DNA of 64,000 nt from Manis javanica (Eukaryota > Chordata > Mammalia > Pholidota > Manidae), in the NCBI RefSeq assembly GCF_040802235.1, contig NC_133157.1:23267501-23331500 (forward strand), read 5' to 3'. Under the pieces are notes generated by a model. It was not told the origin of the DNA, ran no database searches, and was given only the letters and a program-made list of their open reading frames with translations. Positions within the stretch are counted from its first letter, which is position 1. Each line of letters opens with the position of its first letter. This document shows positions 27,383 to 40,590 of this stretch, piece after piece. The position numbers were made by a program, and so were the translations under genes.

Positions 27383-27723
27383 TATTTTTTAATTAAAATT
27401 TTTTATTGGAATATAGTTGATATACAATATTATATTGGTTTCAGATGTACAACACAGTGACTCGATGATTATATACATTACTAAATGCTCACCACAGTAA
27501 GTATAGTTACCCACTGCTACCATACCGAGATATTACAATATTATTGTTATGTTCTCTATGCTGTACTCCCATTTCTGTGTCTAACTTATTTTACAATTTG
27601 AGGTTTGTACCTCTGTATCCCCTTCACCTACTTCACCCATGGTAACTAATCCCTCCCCCATGGTAACCAGCAATCTGTAAAAATCTGCTAAAGATCTAAA
27701 TAGAAGACCTGAAACTACCTAGT
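27383..27723 (-). mobile_element. Short L1 3' end with inverted 5' piece (twin priming) and TSD
   Basis: Positions 27383 to about 27677 are the antisense of an old L1 3' UTR (ttggaatatagttgatatac ... cccatggtaaccag). Positions 27680-27723 read in the opposite sense as L1 ORF2 (aaagatctaaatagaagacc, matching the KDLN region upstream in a full L1). The 11-bp tttgttctttt occurs on both sides (27372-27382 and 27724-27734). Inverted 5' ends inside one TSD pair are the signature of twin priming. Confidence 0.75.
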
Positions 27724-28299
27724 TTTGTTCTTTTCTGAGCACCAGAATCTTGAGTGTAACCAGGTGTGTCCCATTCAAGTATTTGTATGTAACCATATTC
27801 AGAGGGGTGTTTTATGAAGAAGACAAAAAGATTTGTTGACAATGACTTAATCTGAAATAAGGACAGTTCATAAATACACAGTACAACCAATATACTTCAA
27901 AGAATGGAGACATTCCAATATGCACTTGATTCTTCTGCACTGAAGTTGCTTAGGAGATCATTCTGGTTTCATCTAGATTTTCCTCCAGCATGTCCCAGAT
28001 GGGTCCATTTCACCAATTCTGGTCTGGATGGTTTGGACTCTTCGTCATTTTTTCTTGTTAACCTTGAATGTCCTCATGATATCGGCTTGTGCTTTCCTGC
28101 TTTCAATTTTTTTCCCTTTCTTTGGTGGCTGGATTCTCTCTGTGTTCCTATCACAAGGATGTTTTAAAATCCCTTTGGTTGGAAATTGTTCTCTCTTTCT
28201 GGAGCTGGAACAGAATATGCATTCACCCAGTTGTGCCACACCTTGCAGTTCCTCCATACTGCTTAAAGGATCCTTCATACAACATGAACTTGGGATCAC

Positions 28300-31200
28300 T
28301 ATTTTTAAATTACTTCATTCCAAATTTAGGGCAGGATATACTTTTGTTCTTGTTTAGTATTGATTCAGTGGTCCCATCTTACTCAGTAAATTATTTATAT
28401 GAACCTTCTGTGCCACCCAACTTCCAAATGCTGAAATGAATTCTACTTTGCTACCTCATCTGTTAGGTAAACTTGTGTCCTATCATCTTTATCCTGGTCA
28501 TGAAATGTGATGCTCAAGCATATGAAGGAAGCCAAGGGGAAAATCATCTTGGTATTAATGATTATTTCCTTTAATATGCAGGACTTGACGACTCCAAATA
28601 ATGAGCTCAGTTAAGACAGTAAGAAAAAATGAAGAAGCTAAACCCTAAGTTGTTTTCTGGTGTCTAAATACATGCATTTGACACACAAAACAGAAATGCT
28701 TCTTTTATGTATAGTTTAACATTTCTGTTTAAAGACCAATGCTGGTATTGACATTTTCTAGATCAAGTACATACAGTGGTAAAGGGCATTGCTTAAATTT
28801 TGTGAGAAAATGGATATTTCTCAGTACATTGAGCAAACATGAGTTTTATTGTATTAGTTAATTTTTGAGAAGCATCCTGGTAAGGATGGCCAAATACCTA
28901 TCAGTGTTGGGAGCAATATTCTGGAATCCTCTTTGCTCATTTCTAGTCTGCTTTCTCTGTGATCCAGTGCTCTTTAGTCTTAAACTCTTTATGACTACTC
29001 TTTATGATCTTACTCTTATACTTGTAGAATTGATGCTTATATATGGTCCATATATTCTCTCCTGGGTTCTTCCCCTCTGTAACTCTTCTATAGTTTACCT
29101 TCCTTATCTGGTCCCTGTGGAGCCTAATTCTGGGCATTTCTAATCCCAATCTGGGGAGTAGAAGGGACTAAAATAGGATGTAAGTAAGGGGGATATTTGC
29201 TCAGTGGAGGATGGGCAGCTGGAACAAACAGGAGGGATATTTGAAGTGAGATGAAATTAAACACAGAAATCTAAAAATATTAGTTGACAATAATGCTCAG
29301 TTAACTGAAAGATCAATTAACCAGACTCCATCCCTCAAACATTTCCATTAACTTTGCAAAAATGCTAAACAAAGTCATTAAAAAACCAAAACAGATGGAT
29401 GAGATCTGGGACTTCAAAAGAGGCAAAGTTTAATACAAGATTTTAATGGGACCCACCTGACAAAACAAAGCCAGAACTTCAGTGTGTACTGTTGGAAATA
29501 CAGAGACAAAGAAATAGAGGCACACAGGACAATGTCTATTGGGCTGTAAGTGCTTAAGTTAACCTTTAATGCAACTTATAAAGCACCAAAGCATGCTTAG
29601 GACCTGCTTGGAATTAACTTCTGATGTTGCTGACTTCAAAGGCAATCAGGATGTAGACCCTAACAAGGCAAATCTTCCCACAATAATATAGGGGACATAT
29701 TTCATGGCCAAGGACCCAGCAAGAGAGTTCACTGATAAGGATCAGACAAGAAAAATGAGGTATTTCTCTGCAGTAGAGAAGACAATTTTCCAAATTAGTT
29801 TCCAGGTCCTAAGTAGAACATTCAGATCCCATATACTGGACATGAGGGTCAGAGGCTGTTGAAAGGAGGTGTTGTCATTTCCAAAAGGCAGCAGCCAAAT
29901 TACCTGGATTTTTACTGTCCTGTCTCACAGTTAATAAACCTTACAGCTTAACCGGTTATTGCACAGTTGATTATAAGACATAATAGAACCTCAGTGGGTA
30001 GAAGATTCAGGCTGTTGAGCTATGGCTGGAATCATAACAAGATTGTAGGGCTGTCCCAAAACACATTATCTGAAAATGCTTTCAACTTGTTTCCATCTGG
30101 GCTCAAATTGACAGCAGTGGTATTCAACCTGGTAGCAGAGCATGACAGCAAGTATTTCTGGCAAGTAGTTATTTTACTCAGTTCATGGGCATAGCTATGG
30201 TTATAGGTGGTCTATTGACTTTGGGTCACAATGTCAGCCAACCACTTGGAGAAGAATCAGGGACCAACCAATAGGAAGATGATACTGGCCATAATTAGGT
30301 AAGATGTCAAGGCCCTAGACCACAAGCTAGTGTTAAGAGCAGGGCTCCACTCTATAATAGTGAATATGAACAAAAAATTGGGACCCAGGGAAGAAGTTCA
30401 GTCGTAAAACTTAATAATTATGTAATAATCCTGATAGGGGGTGCCTTGTCGATACATTGTGTAATTGTCCTAGGCAGCAAGCCTAATTCCAGAACGTCCT
30501 TAGTGTGCTAACATAATGGCTGCCACAGTAAGCACTGGCTCAGGGACCAAATAGTGGAAGGCTCTTTACTGGCTGCAGCAGAGTAAGGGTTGGATGGGGG
30601 TTGGCCCAGTCCCAGACTTGGTATGAATAGATTCAGACAGCTGGGCTGCTTTGCAGCCATCTGGAACTCAGGCAGTGAAACTTTAGAGGTACTGGCCACA
30701 CAGTATTTATTTTAAAACTGCACAGCATTCATAGCTCTAACTTAGAAAGTTAAGCTCTAACTTAGAAAGGACATGAGCAAAGGCATTGAGTGAGTATTCT
30801 CTATTTGTCTCTCTAGATTCATCCAACACCTTCACCCTGCTCTGTGCCCTGGGCGGCTGAACTCAGTGGACTATATCAACCCAGCTCCCTGGCCTTCTCT
30901 CTGCTCGCTGGGTTCTGCTGATGGGAAGCCAGGTGGTCAGAGAGCAGGTAGAAAGAGAGGTCAGGGTGTTTTTTTCTCTGGTTCTCTCCCTACTGAGCCA
31001 TGGTTTGGGAGGGGCTGCCTTTCTTACCCAAGGCTGCATCCCCTGACAGGTGGCTCCCCCTCCTGCTACAGCTTCCACTGAGTTCCGGTAGCCACGCCCT
31101 CTCTTTGCTCCGACAGGCCTGGCTGGTGGTGGCTTCCCCACTGTTTCTAGTTCCAGCTGGTTTTGCTCACCATCATTGTCAATTTCACTTCAACCAACCA

Positions 31201-31309
31201 AATGCTTTTGTAAATACTGTCTTCATGGGAACTCCTTTTGCTCTGCCATCCTGCCCAGATCTGACCAATACAGGGGCATAGTCAGATTCAAGTATGAGGA
31301 TTTTTTTTG
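28300..31309. other. No gene seen; possibly decayed repeat
   Basis: Unassigned sequence. The stretch around 29230-30720 has the patchy look of a decayed repeat, but I could not support a class. Frames are short. Confidence 0.4.
30733..30769. repeat. 20-bp-period tandem duplication
   Basis: agctctaacttagaaag occurs at 30733-30749 and 30753-30769. Confidence 0.85.
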
Positions 31310-31690
31310 GCTACTTATACTAAAATGGAAAAGAAACCGAATTTCCATCAGTGGAGGATTGGTTAACTTAGTTTGATATATCCACATCATAAGGTGTTAC
31401 TTAGCCAATAAATAACAAATCATGTTATTAAAATATTTAATGTCATGGGATACTACTCTATATAATGCTAAGGAGAAAAATGGTATGTTTAGAATGGTGT
31501 CATGTATCCCAAAGTGCATGTATTTACAATGAATTGAAATCAACAGGGAGAAAATACAATAATTAAAAGTGGTTATTTATGGTATCATTGAAGGTAATTT
31601 TTGATTTCTTGTTCTTTCTGTATTTTCCAAACATAGTACAATGGACATATATTATTTTAATCAGAAGAAACATTATAAAAAACAAAATAG
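31310..31690 (+). mobile_element. Ancient L1M-type 3' end
   Basis: The plus strand carries typical wording of an old L1 3' end (ttccatcagtggaggattgg, tatttaatgtcatgggatac, gtattttccaaacatagtac) and finishes in a degenerate A-rich tail near 31690. It is strongly decayed, with no frame and no clear duplication. Confidence 0.65.
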
Positions 31691-33624
31691 AATTTCCTGT
31701 GATGTGGAAAGATACTCATTCACTTGCGGGGTACTCTTAATATTTTAGGAGTTGTCGTAGTATACTTGCGGGTGAGACATTGCTATCAAAATCCTTTATA
31801 TGATATGACTGGATGAATGTCCCTTCTCCCATCAAGTCCTATGGAGGCATGTTACTTTTTAAATAATATTTACCTTTATCAGCCCTTTAAGGATAAAGTG
31901 AGTCTAAATGTGTCACATGCCAAAAATTTTCTAGGGAGAATGCACGGATTCACGTCTTTGTGCTGCAGTACAGAGGACTAAACTTAACATATCTTATGAC
32001 AAATCACATAAATTACAACATGGAAGCAGAAATCAAATAACATATATGAAAGCAGAGGAAACTAAATATCATCTCTGATTTTTGAGTGTGTTGTGTTTCT
32101 GCTCTTTGAAATATTGGTCATCAGTTGCCTATGGGATATCCTACCCTCTAACCTGGGAATGTCCGGTGGGTGCTACCAGTTCAGCAAGTCTTATATCAAA
32201 CTCATTAATTTTTGTTTCACTCTATCCATGCTACTGTTTCTCTATCCTACCAAATTTACCATTATCAACTAAGTCTCAAAATGCTTTCAGGATGATATAT
32301 AGACTTAAAAATTCAAATCTGATTATTTCAAATTCCAGGGTCAGCTCCCATACGATCTATTGAGGTACAGGACTTGACCTCCTAAGAGTTGAAATTCATA
32401 TCCTTGTTCTTCCTGGGTGGTTCAACAGCCTTGAAATATCCTGAAAGCATCCGTGATGGGAAGGTGGCATACCAAAACTTGTGGGTTAAGGATATCACTG
32501 TGGTTCTCTGTCATGCCATTAAATGCCACATGAATGATACCTTCGTCAAGTTACATTGTTAACAATCCCATCGTTTCTTTCTTTTTAACGGTACTGACTT
32601 TGGTCCAAGAAGGAAGAATCTCAAGTGGTTAAACTGTAAGTGAGATTGAAAAAAAGCATTTTTCTCTATTTTAATGAACATAAATAGTCTGATATTTATT
32701 TAGGGACTTGTGTTTTCACTAAGTGGAAGGCAGTAAAATGGCAGGCATCTGTGCATGTGTAATAGTGGTATTCATATGGGTGATACCTCACTTCTTTGGG
32801 TCTGTGTCCACTATTTCACCTCCTAGAAGGCTGTTGGGCTGCCTGGAAGCTTTCTGCCAGGACTTCCTCAGGCCCCTTTAAACCTCCTCCGGGTCCTGCA
32901 TTGGAATTTGCACTTTGCAGCTTTCCAACTGAGGCTCATCTATAACATTTTAATGAGTGAGGCAATTACTCATGTGCATGAGAAAATCTCTTATAATGCT
33001 CACTTGAGTCCTGTCCAAGTTTGAGGTAAGAGATAATTGTGCCTCTGGTTGGGAACTCCATACTCTGTTTATGGTATTTGGGCTTTGTTTGTCTTTCAGT
33101 AACTGTGCGATTTCCCTCCCTCCCCCCCAACTTTTATGGAAATGATCTTCCTGCTGCCTAAAGTGTGTCATTCTGTATTTTGCCAAGAAGAAAACTTCTC
33201 CATAGAGAAAATGACCCATTTCTTTCCCTCTGCAACCATCTGACTTAATTATGCGCTCTGCTTGGCCCCTGGAGAGCCCAGTGAAGAACATGAGGAAGTC
33301 CTGGCTTGATCGCCAAGCCCTAGGGTCTTTGTCAATTATCATCTGGCACCCTCGAGTCTGGCCAAATTTACAGGCATGTCTGTCTTTCAAAACATGTCAG
33401 GCCTGAAGAGTGAATCACTTTTTTTTTTTGAGCCTCTATAAGTAGAACAATCTTTTCCATTAAAACCCACTTTACTCTCTTCTGTACACCCCAGAGCTTC
33501 TTGAGCACACCTTCTACTCCACGTGTGATGCCTGCGAGACTGCAGTTAAATAAACTTGCTTGTTTCCCAGGACTCATGGCAGGCACAGAGGGGTTGCAGT
33601 CTACAGGGAAGAGCGTGGGTTTGC
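31691..33624. other. No gene seen
   Basis: No named element. The 146-codon minus frame at 32950-33390 shows no recognisable domain. Confidence 0.5.
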
Positions 33625-33835
33625 TGGTGCTGGCAGCCAGAGGTGGACTGAAGTGGCTTCTTTTTCTCTAGGCTAGCTGTGAGTCCTCGAGAGCCATTTA
33701 CTGCTCTGACCCTCCATTTTCTTATGAGTATAATGGAGATAATAATATCTACCTCAGTATTGTTCTTAGGCAAAGTTAAGATAATACATGCAAAAGTAAT
33801 TTGAAAACTACACAATAAAATATTAATGAATTTAA
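33625..33835 (+). repeat. MIR SINE
   Basis: Sense MIR: tgaccctccattttcttatg, taatggagataataatatct, aagttaagataatacatgc. Confidence 0.55.
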
Positions 33836-34977
33836 TGAATAAGGAAAACAGCACTCATTACATATTCCTTATCTCTCCCAACATTACTCTCTAAGGAAAA
33901 AGAAAATAGCTTTGTTCTCCTCTCTCTTTAGCGTTTTGGGCCACAGAATTCAAGGATCCCATCCATGTTTTCCTATCAAGTTTTGAAGCCCAGATTCGCA
34001 GTGCTATACAAAATTGTCATACCTTCAGAGAGCCGCATCTTTTGAACTGATCTCCAGTATTTCAAATGAATGAGTGATTTTCTCATATTAATTTGAACCT
34101 TTCCATCTTTTTTGGGGGGGCGGAGGGGTGGCAGTAGAACAACTCCATTCATTCCAGTGCCTGTCATACTCCCTTTGGATTGTTGATTTTCTGGTCTCTC
34201 CTACTAGGCTCTATGATAAGACAGGAGCTGGGTTCCATACATCACAGTATCTCCAGGGGGTGGTGCAAAGGAGAAGGTCAGGATATGACTGTGAGAGGAG
34301 CAAAGAAGGAAGGAAGGGAAGCAAGAGAAAAAGGAAAGGAAGAGGTCCAGACTGAGTATTCTTAGAAGTATAATCAGGGAACACTTGTAACTCTGTGGAG
34401 GCAACCATACTGGGAAAACCTATTATTACACCCTGGCTTCAAATGCTGTTTTCTTATTTGAGGGGAAATACATTATTTGTGTTTTGGACTAGCCCCATCA
34501 ATATTGTCTCTCCATCCCTGTCCCTAGGCTTCCCTTGGAGTTGTGTGGGTGGAGTGAGGAGGTCCCTGGCTTGAATTGGTAGCTAAAGGCTAATGAATGT
34601 TTTCCTGCTCGGTGCCAGGGACTGTAGCCACTATGGGGAAGTGGGGAGGAAAGCCCTCCAAGTCAAAATTCTTGGGTTTCTGCCTTACTTTCAGCACTGC
34701 ATGTAGCTGCCTGTGTTATGGGAAAGCTCTGGGAGTTTGGAGATGACAGCCAAACACTGCTCCAGATGGGTCCATATATTTTTAAAGAAACATTATGTTT
34801 ATTGGGAGTTGTGTTGGTTTGATGTCAAATATCTGTTTTGATGCATTTCCCCATCAGAGTGAAAGAGCTGATCTGTTTCTTTGATTTTCATACGTGTCAC
34901 AGAGGTCACTTCTTCCTGTCTTCAGTAATCTTAGCTAAAATGTGCAACTTCAGCAGACACATGACAGTGACAGGAAA

Positions 34978-35160
34978 AGAGGAGCTGGGTTTTAATTCCA
35001 GCTCTGTCACTTACCGGTTGCGTGACTCTAAGCAACCTACTAAATCCCTCAGAGGCTCAGCTCTTTTTTATAGTGGGGACAATAATACTTTTCTAATTGG
35101 TTGTGAGGTTTTGGTGATTCAATGTAGTTAAAGCACAGTGCCTGGCCCACAGAAATTCCT
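34978..35160 (+). repeat. MIR SINE
   Basis: Sense MIR, well kept: agctctgtcacttaccggtt, gcgtgactctaagcaacct, aaagcacagtgcctggccca. Confidence 0.7.
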
Positions 35161-35727
35161 CACTATGTTTTTGGGAGTGGAGTGGGGGAGATGATAACCT
35201 CTTCGTCATCTTCGAGGGCTACAGGTAGCCTTGGCATGGGCTGCAGGTGTCTTCTCCTTGAGGAGAGACTGATAGTAATGCCAGCTGTACCAGAAACATG
35301 GGGCTCCTCCAGATGGCTAGTGCTCATGCGCAGGTGACCTTCAGGTGGACTTCAGGTCAGTTGGCTAATGGATATAGCCATATAATGTTTTATAAAAACA
35401 TGCAAACCAGTGAGGATAGTTTTTCTTCTCCCCAACGATGGGAACAAACAAATATAAGCTTATAGTCCCTCCATCCTGATACATAACCTGATCATATGTT
35501 TTAAGTTTCCTCCTAACCTCCACATGCAGATATTTATTTTGTGCATTAGCAAAACCACAATGCAGAGACTTTTAAACATTCTTCTTTTTAAAGCTGGATT
35601 GTCTGCTGAACTGACGGATAGCCTAAAGTCTGTGCAGAGCAGGTTCAGGACACCTGGCTGCTCTTAGGGCTGGACCCTCTGTGCACTGCTTGTGCAGTAA
35701 GGGCAGAGACAACCAATATCTCTCTAG

Positions 35728-35942
35728 AGGTTCTCAACTAGGGCAGTTTTGCCCCCAAGGGAACATTGAACAAAGTCCAGAGACATTTTTAGTTGTCACA
35801 GCTGGTGGAGGGTAGGATACTGGCATGTAGTGTGTAGAAGCCAGGGATGCTGCTAAACATCCTAGAAATGTAAAGGGCAGATCCCTACAACAAAGAATTA
35901 CTTAATCTCCAAGTGCAAATATTGCTGAGGTTGAGAACCCCA
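35728..35942 (+). mobile_element. hAT-Charlie relic (MER20-like)
   Basis: The ends aggttctcaacta and aggttgagaacccc are inverted repeats. The interior (agacatttttagttgtcaca, gggatgctgctaaacatcct) fits the MER20 pattern. The ctctag on both sides may be part of the duplication. Confidence 0.7.
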
Positions 35943-37779
35943 GCTCTAGAAAGAACTAGGGGCAATGAAATCAAAGAACCCCCTGAAAGTATATATAAAA
36001 TATGTGTGTTTATGGATTTCAGATAGTATATGGAGCTTCTGTGAATTTCTCAAAGAACAAGAATGGTTCAGAAGCCTGGCCTGGTGTGAGTGAATGGCTC
36101 CCAGGCGTGTTGAATTTCGCTATAATGAAGTGGATGGCGTTGCACGCATGTGCCCATCAGAAGTCAGTGTGAACATAGAAAAACTGAGTCATGGAAGCAA
36201 ACTTGGGGTCTCATCAGAGGAGTTTGTATTCTCACAAGAAAACAGCTATTTCGAGTCTTCCTGCCAGATATGTCTCTATGGTAGAGACCAACATTTATGT
36301 CTGTCAGAGTCTATGTTATTAAACATTCAAATCACTTTAACTAGACTGGCTCTGGATCTGTGCTCAATAAGGATTTTAATTTCTTTTCCATCTAGATCTG
36401 TCTGTGGTATTACTGTAAGTTTATCACTTGGCCCCCTATGGATTAGGGGCCAGATATCATTAATTTGTATCCCTATTTCTTAGAGGTAACTGCCAGAGTG
36501 TTAACAGTCAATAATTGTGTTCTATAGTGAGCAAGAGAGTTGAACTGATTTTGTCAACACAAGCACGCTGCTCCATGTCACAGGGATATTTCTTCCTATA
36601 AATTAACATATTGGTTTTCAGGCTTATGCTTCAAGCTTCTATAAGCTTGGTTAGTGTGAGTTATCCTCCCCAAATCTGACTGCCTTGGGGACAGTAACAA
36701 GATTCAGCCTCAAGGCTGGGAGGCAGACACAGGTATATTATACGTACATTAGAACAGTGCTGCCTTAAGGGACATCTTGGGAGAGGGAAAGCCGGATTAG
36801 CCTTCTCCTGGTAACACTCTTACAACTCTTTATACCTTCATTCAACCCTAACACTGGGCACCAAAGGGAGATTCAGTGAGGCTGATATGTGACTCCTTGG
36901 CTTGCCTGCTCTCGGATCTACTCCTTGTCTCTCCCCTCCTCTGCTCTGTATTAGAGGGAGGCTGACCCTGAGGTCTTTGTTCCCTAGGCTCCCATGCCAG
37001 CTGGCTTGTGACTGGGGTTGGTCCCTGGGAAATCCTGGCAGGAAACTGGAAGGCAGGCCAAAGAGACCAGCCAAGGGCTTTCTCCTCATCCCAGCTTTGG
37101 GCAACATTTTCAGCGCTGGCAGTGTTTTGGCCCTGGTTGGTGGAGGATCCAGGTTTTCTGAAGACTAAAGTTTATCCAATTTGGAGGATGCTTTTAAGGA
37201 AAAATATAAAAATTAGGTCCAGGGCCTTAGAAGGGACCCAGAAAGCCAGGAGTGCCCAAGTGTAAGCCTCATCAGCTTCATGGTAGCCCTGCCTCTGCCG
37301 AGGTCCAGCTTCCGGTCGGTGACTGGCCGTGGGCCCCCCTTTGTCCTCTGGCCCGGAAGGGATAGTAGCTTCCTGCTTCCTGGGTCACCTCACCATCATC
37401 TGCTTGTATATCTCATTTTTTCCATCACCTGAATTATTAAATAATCACTTATTTGTGTTAAATTCCTACTGTATTAAGTAGAGTGATTTCTTGTTTTTCT
37501 GTTTTGACCTTGGCTGATAAAACAAGTTAATTAAATTCTTTTGTTTCCCACAATACATGATGGGGAGACTTTTTGCTTGGTGTTGATATATACCAGTTAG
37601 AAGCAGATCAAAGCTATGGAAAGTTAAGGTAGGGCATCTACACTCCTAAAAATTTTGAGATACTTTGGTGGATTTTACCTAACTGTTCTGAAGGAGCCCT
37701 TAATCCTAAAGTAATCAGAGGAGGGCATTTTGATTTCAGAGAGCAGGTCTAGGTAAGCTTGGAGTCCTGACAGCCTGGA
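35943..37779. other. No gene recognised; one 129-codon frame
   Basis: A plus-strand frame at 36094-36483 begins with an ATG but shows no known domain, and no splice context could be assigned. Confidence 0.45.
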
Positions 37780-38260
37780 GATTCATTCATTTCTTCAAGT
37801 GTGTATTGAGTACCTACTAGAGAGCAGACTGCTGGGCACTCAGCCACTGAGGAATTTGTGTTCTAGAAGGAGAGACAAATCCCAAATACACGTTTCCACC
37901 ACTCTGCGGAGGAATGCTGGGTGCCATGCTAAGGAGGTAGTGTGGTGGGGATGCAGTGAGTGTTTTTGCCCTGAAGGTAGTATTCGTTGTGTTTTAAAAA
38001 TATAGCAGTGAGGAGGAGACTGAAAAGGAAAGAGAAGCAGGTGGGAAGACTGGCTATGAAGTGATGGCAAAAGGCCAGGCAAGAGCTTGGCCAGGAGCTG
38101 AGGCAAGAGGGCTGGAGGGAAGGGGCAGATGCAGCTCGATTCATGTGGGGTGACGCAGGAGGAGGAGGCAGGAATGGCTGAGCCTTTTGCCTGGGGTGGA
38201 GAGGATGGCAGGGCCACGGACCAGCAGGGCCGCAAGCCCTGGCAGATGAGCAGGTTTTGA
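37780..38260 (-). repeat. L2 LINE fragment
   Basis: It starts attcatttcttcaagtgtgt then attgagtacctactag and continues with purine-rich antisense L2 text. The 209-codon minus frame at 38141-38770 overlaps its end and has no protein-like features. Confidence 0.5.
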
Positions 38261-38380
38261 TGAGAAAGTCAAGTGTTTGGATTCGGACAGCTGTGCTTGA
38301 GGCCAGTGCAGGACAAGCAAGTGTGAGACTCCGCCAGGGGCCGACTCTGCTGCCCTAGACCGAGGAGAGGGAGAGAAAGT

Positions 38381-38440
38381 CAAAGAGTGAGCAAGAGTGA
38401 ACAAGAGCGAGCAAGGGTGAGCAAGAGGGAGCAAGAGCGA
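38381..38440. repeat. 10-bp minisatellite (six units)
   Basis: Six consecutive 10-bp units of the gcaagagcga/gcaagagtga type with one or two differences each. Confidence 0.85.
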
Positions 38441-40079
38441 GTCAATGTGTGCGTGCTGAGCTAGAATCAAAGAAGACACTGCATTCTTGTGGGAGTAGGA
38501 GACATCTGGAAACAGGTGGGCAGCTACAGCATCTCCTAGGAAGAGGAATGTGGAAAGAGAAGGGGCCCTGGGAAGAAAAGTCCATACCCAGAGAGGTCGG
38601 AGGAAGGGGGGTTGGCTCGTATGACCTGCAGGGAGCTGGCACAGGAGTGTGGCGGGGTGTGTCAGGAAGCCAAGAGAGTGGTGGCTTTTCAGAAGTGGCG
38701 GGTAGTCAAAGTGGAGAATGCTGAAGTAGGCCCCAGCAGGGTGAGACCCTGTTAGATTCAGAAAGGTCACTTGTGACCTGCCCAGAACATTCCAGTCTCC
38801 TGGGGAGGCAGAAAGAAATTTTCAGAGGCTAACGGGTGAGTACTATGTACATGTAGTAGCGGTGTGGGATGCTCTAAGCTACATACAGTAGTAGAGGGAA
38901 GGAGACGGCTGATGTCTGAATGGGGGCATGAGAAGTTTCCAGCATGTTTTCCAGTGAGAGGATGAGAGTCACAGGGTAGGAGGAAAGCTAACAGCTGGCA
39001 CTGAGCAACGGCTTCAGGCATGACCCCATTCACTCTCCAAGCAAGTGGTTTGGAGTGGGAGTCTCAGTCCTGTCTGAGTTGGGAGTATTGCAGTATTTGC
39101 AACCATGAGCCATGATTCTAGAAACAAAACCGTTCCTGAATGGTAGATTAGCTCTGCTGACTGTGGGAGCAACTTTTAGAACGTTGGACCATAAAGGTGG
39201 TGCTGTTGCTATTTCAAAGCAGTTAATTTAGCCTCTGGTGAGATAGCAAATAAGAAGATAATGCATGTGTGCTTAAAACATATATTGATTTCTCCATTCT
39301 GTACCATAACTACCCTCTTAGAAAGAGACCTAACTACCCTCTTAGAAAGAGAGAAATTGTCAAATAATCTCTGGGCCTTGTAGATTCTGATTGGAAGCTG
39401 GGCACTGGGCCAGTGCAGCTTGTCAAACCAGGTTATGTGGGAATGTGCCCAGGGCTGCTGAGAAGAGGCAGCTCTGATCGGTGTGTACGGGCTTGTTAGA
39501 CTCAGGCTGGTTTCTGCTTTCCATCAGAGGGACACCCGAGCCCTCCTGAAGGCACTAGCTCCAGGGTCATCCTCACCGCTCTGTTTGCTTTGGTTACTGG
39601 TACCAGCAGAGCAGGCCTCTGTCTTGGTGAATGGACCTTTTCTGAGAGCATTCTTGGCAAAATGCTTTTGCACTGCAATAATGGTGGCTGTCACTTACCC
39701 AGTGGCCTGCTCTGTGCCTGATGCTCTGCCAGGGACCTTGTGTGCCTCTTGTAGCAAACTGGCCAGTTTGACATTGTGTTTTCCATCTCGCAGGAAAGTG
39801 TGGCTCCCCAAGTGTGGCTGAGTTTCCTGGTTTCATACAAGTGATACGTCGCAGAGCTGGGGTTTTTGTTGGATCTTCCTCCCTCTGAGACCCCCACTCT
39901 GTGCCTGCCTCTCACTCAGCACTTTACCCAGATTCTCCGGTATGTGTCCATGTCCTTTTGCTAAATGGCTCCATAGTAGCCCACATGGAAGGTTATAAGG
40001 CCGCTGACTTATTCCTCTGTTGTTCCTTTCAGAACAGATATTGCACACAAAAATAGCAATAAAACTCCTCCTAAGTTGC
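38441..40079. other. No gene seen
   Basis: Moderately GC-rich unique-looking sequence. Frames on both strands overlap each other and are judged to be chance. Confidence 0.5.
39307..39353. repeat. 24-bp tandem duplication
   Basis: taactaccctcttagaaaga occurs at 39307 and again at 39331, back to back. Confidence 0.85.
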
Positions 40080-40590
40080 CTCCTTGCCTTTGTCTCTTCC
40101 CCAGCAACCTGCCCCAGAGGGAGTGCTCCTAGAGAGCACGTCACTCCTGTGTCTGAAGGTTCTCAGTGGCTCCCCGTGGCTATTGGATAAAGGCCAAGCA
40201 CTGGGGACGGTCCTTTATGAGTTGGCTCTTGCCCATATCTCTGGCTGCGTCCTCCACAATCTCTGCCTCCAGACAGCTCACGCTTTTTCAAACAAGAAAC
40301 TGAACAGGTTCCCATGCTCCTTTACTCCTCTGAGCCTTTGCTCAAGATATTCCTTCTGCCTGACATGTCCCTACTCCTTTCTCTGCTTGGTTACCCTCGT
40401 GGCATTTCCTCTGCAATGCCATCTCTGCCTGCCCCAGATGGAATTGTTCTAGAACATTCCATATTGAATTTTTCCTTGATTACATGTCGACTTGTCTTAA
40501 ATTGGTGAGCAAAGGAGCAAAGTTCTGCATACCATGCTCTACTTGAGGTGAGTTCTGGGCCTGGCACGCCAATGGCACTCAATCAGTGAA
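40080..40590 (+). repeat. L2 LINE fragment, sense orientation
   Basis: Sense L2 3' wording: ttctcagtggctccccgtgg, ctattggataaaggccaagc, cctttgctcaagatattcct, ending near gcctggcacgccaatggca. Confidence 0.65.

Noticed and set aside
29230-30720. Decayed endogenous retrovirus interior
   Set aside because: Only an impression; no reading frame, LTR pair or motif could be shown.
36094-36483. 129-codon frame starting with ATG
   Set aside because: No domain, and the flanks lack signals that I could read as exon borders; kept only as unexplained sequence.
38381-38440. CRISPR-like array from regular short repeats
   Set aside because: Head-to-tail 10-bp minisatellite without spacers, in mammalian DNA.
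38141-38770. 209-codon minus-strand open frame as a gene
   Set aside because: It overlaps an L2 fragment and a 10-bp minisatellite; the leucine/serine/proline-rich text reflects purine-rich DNA on the other strand.
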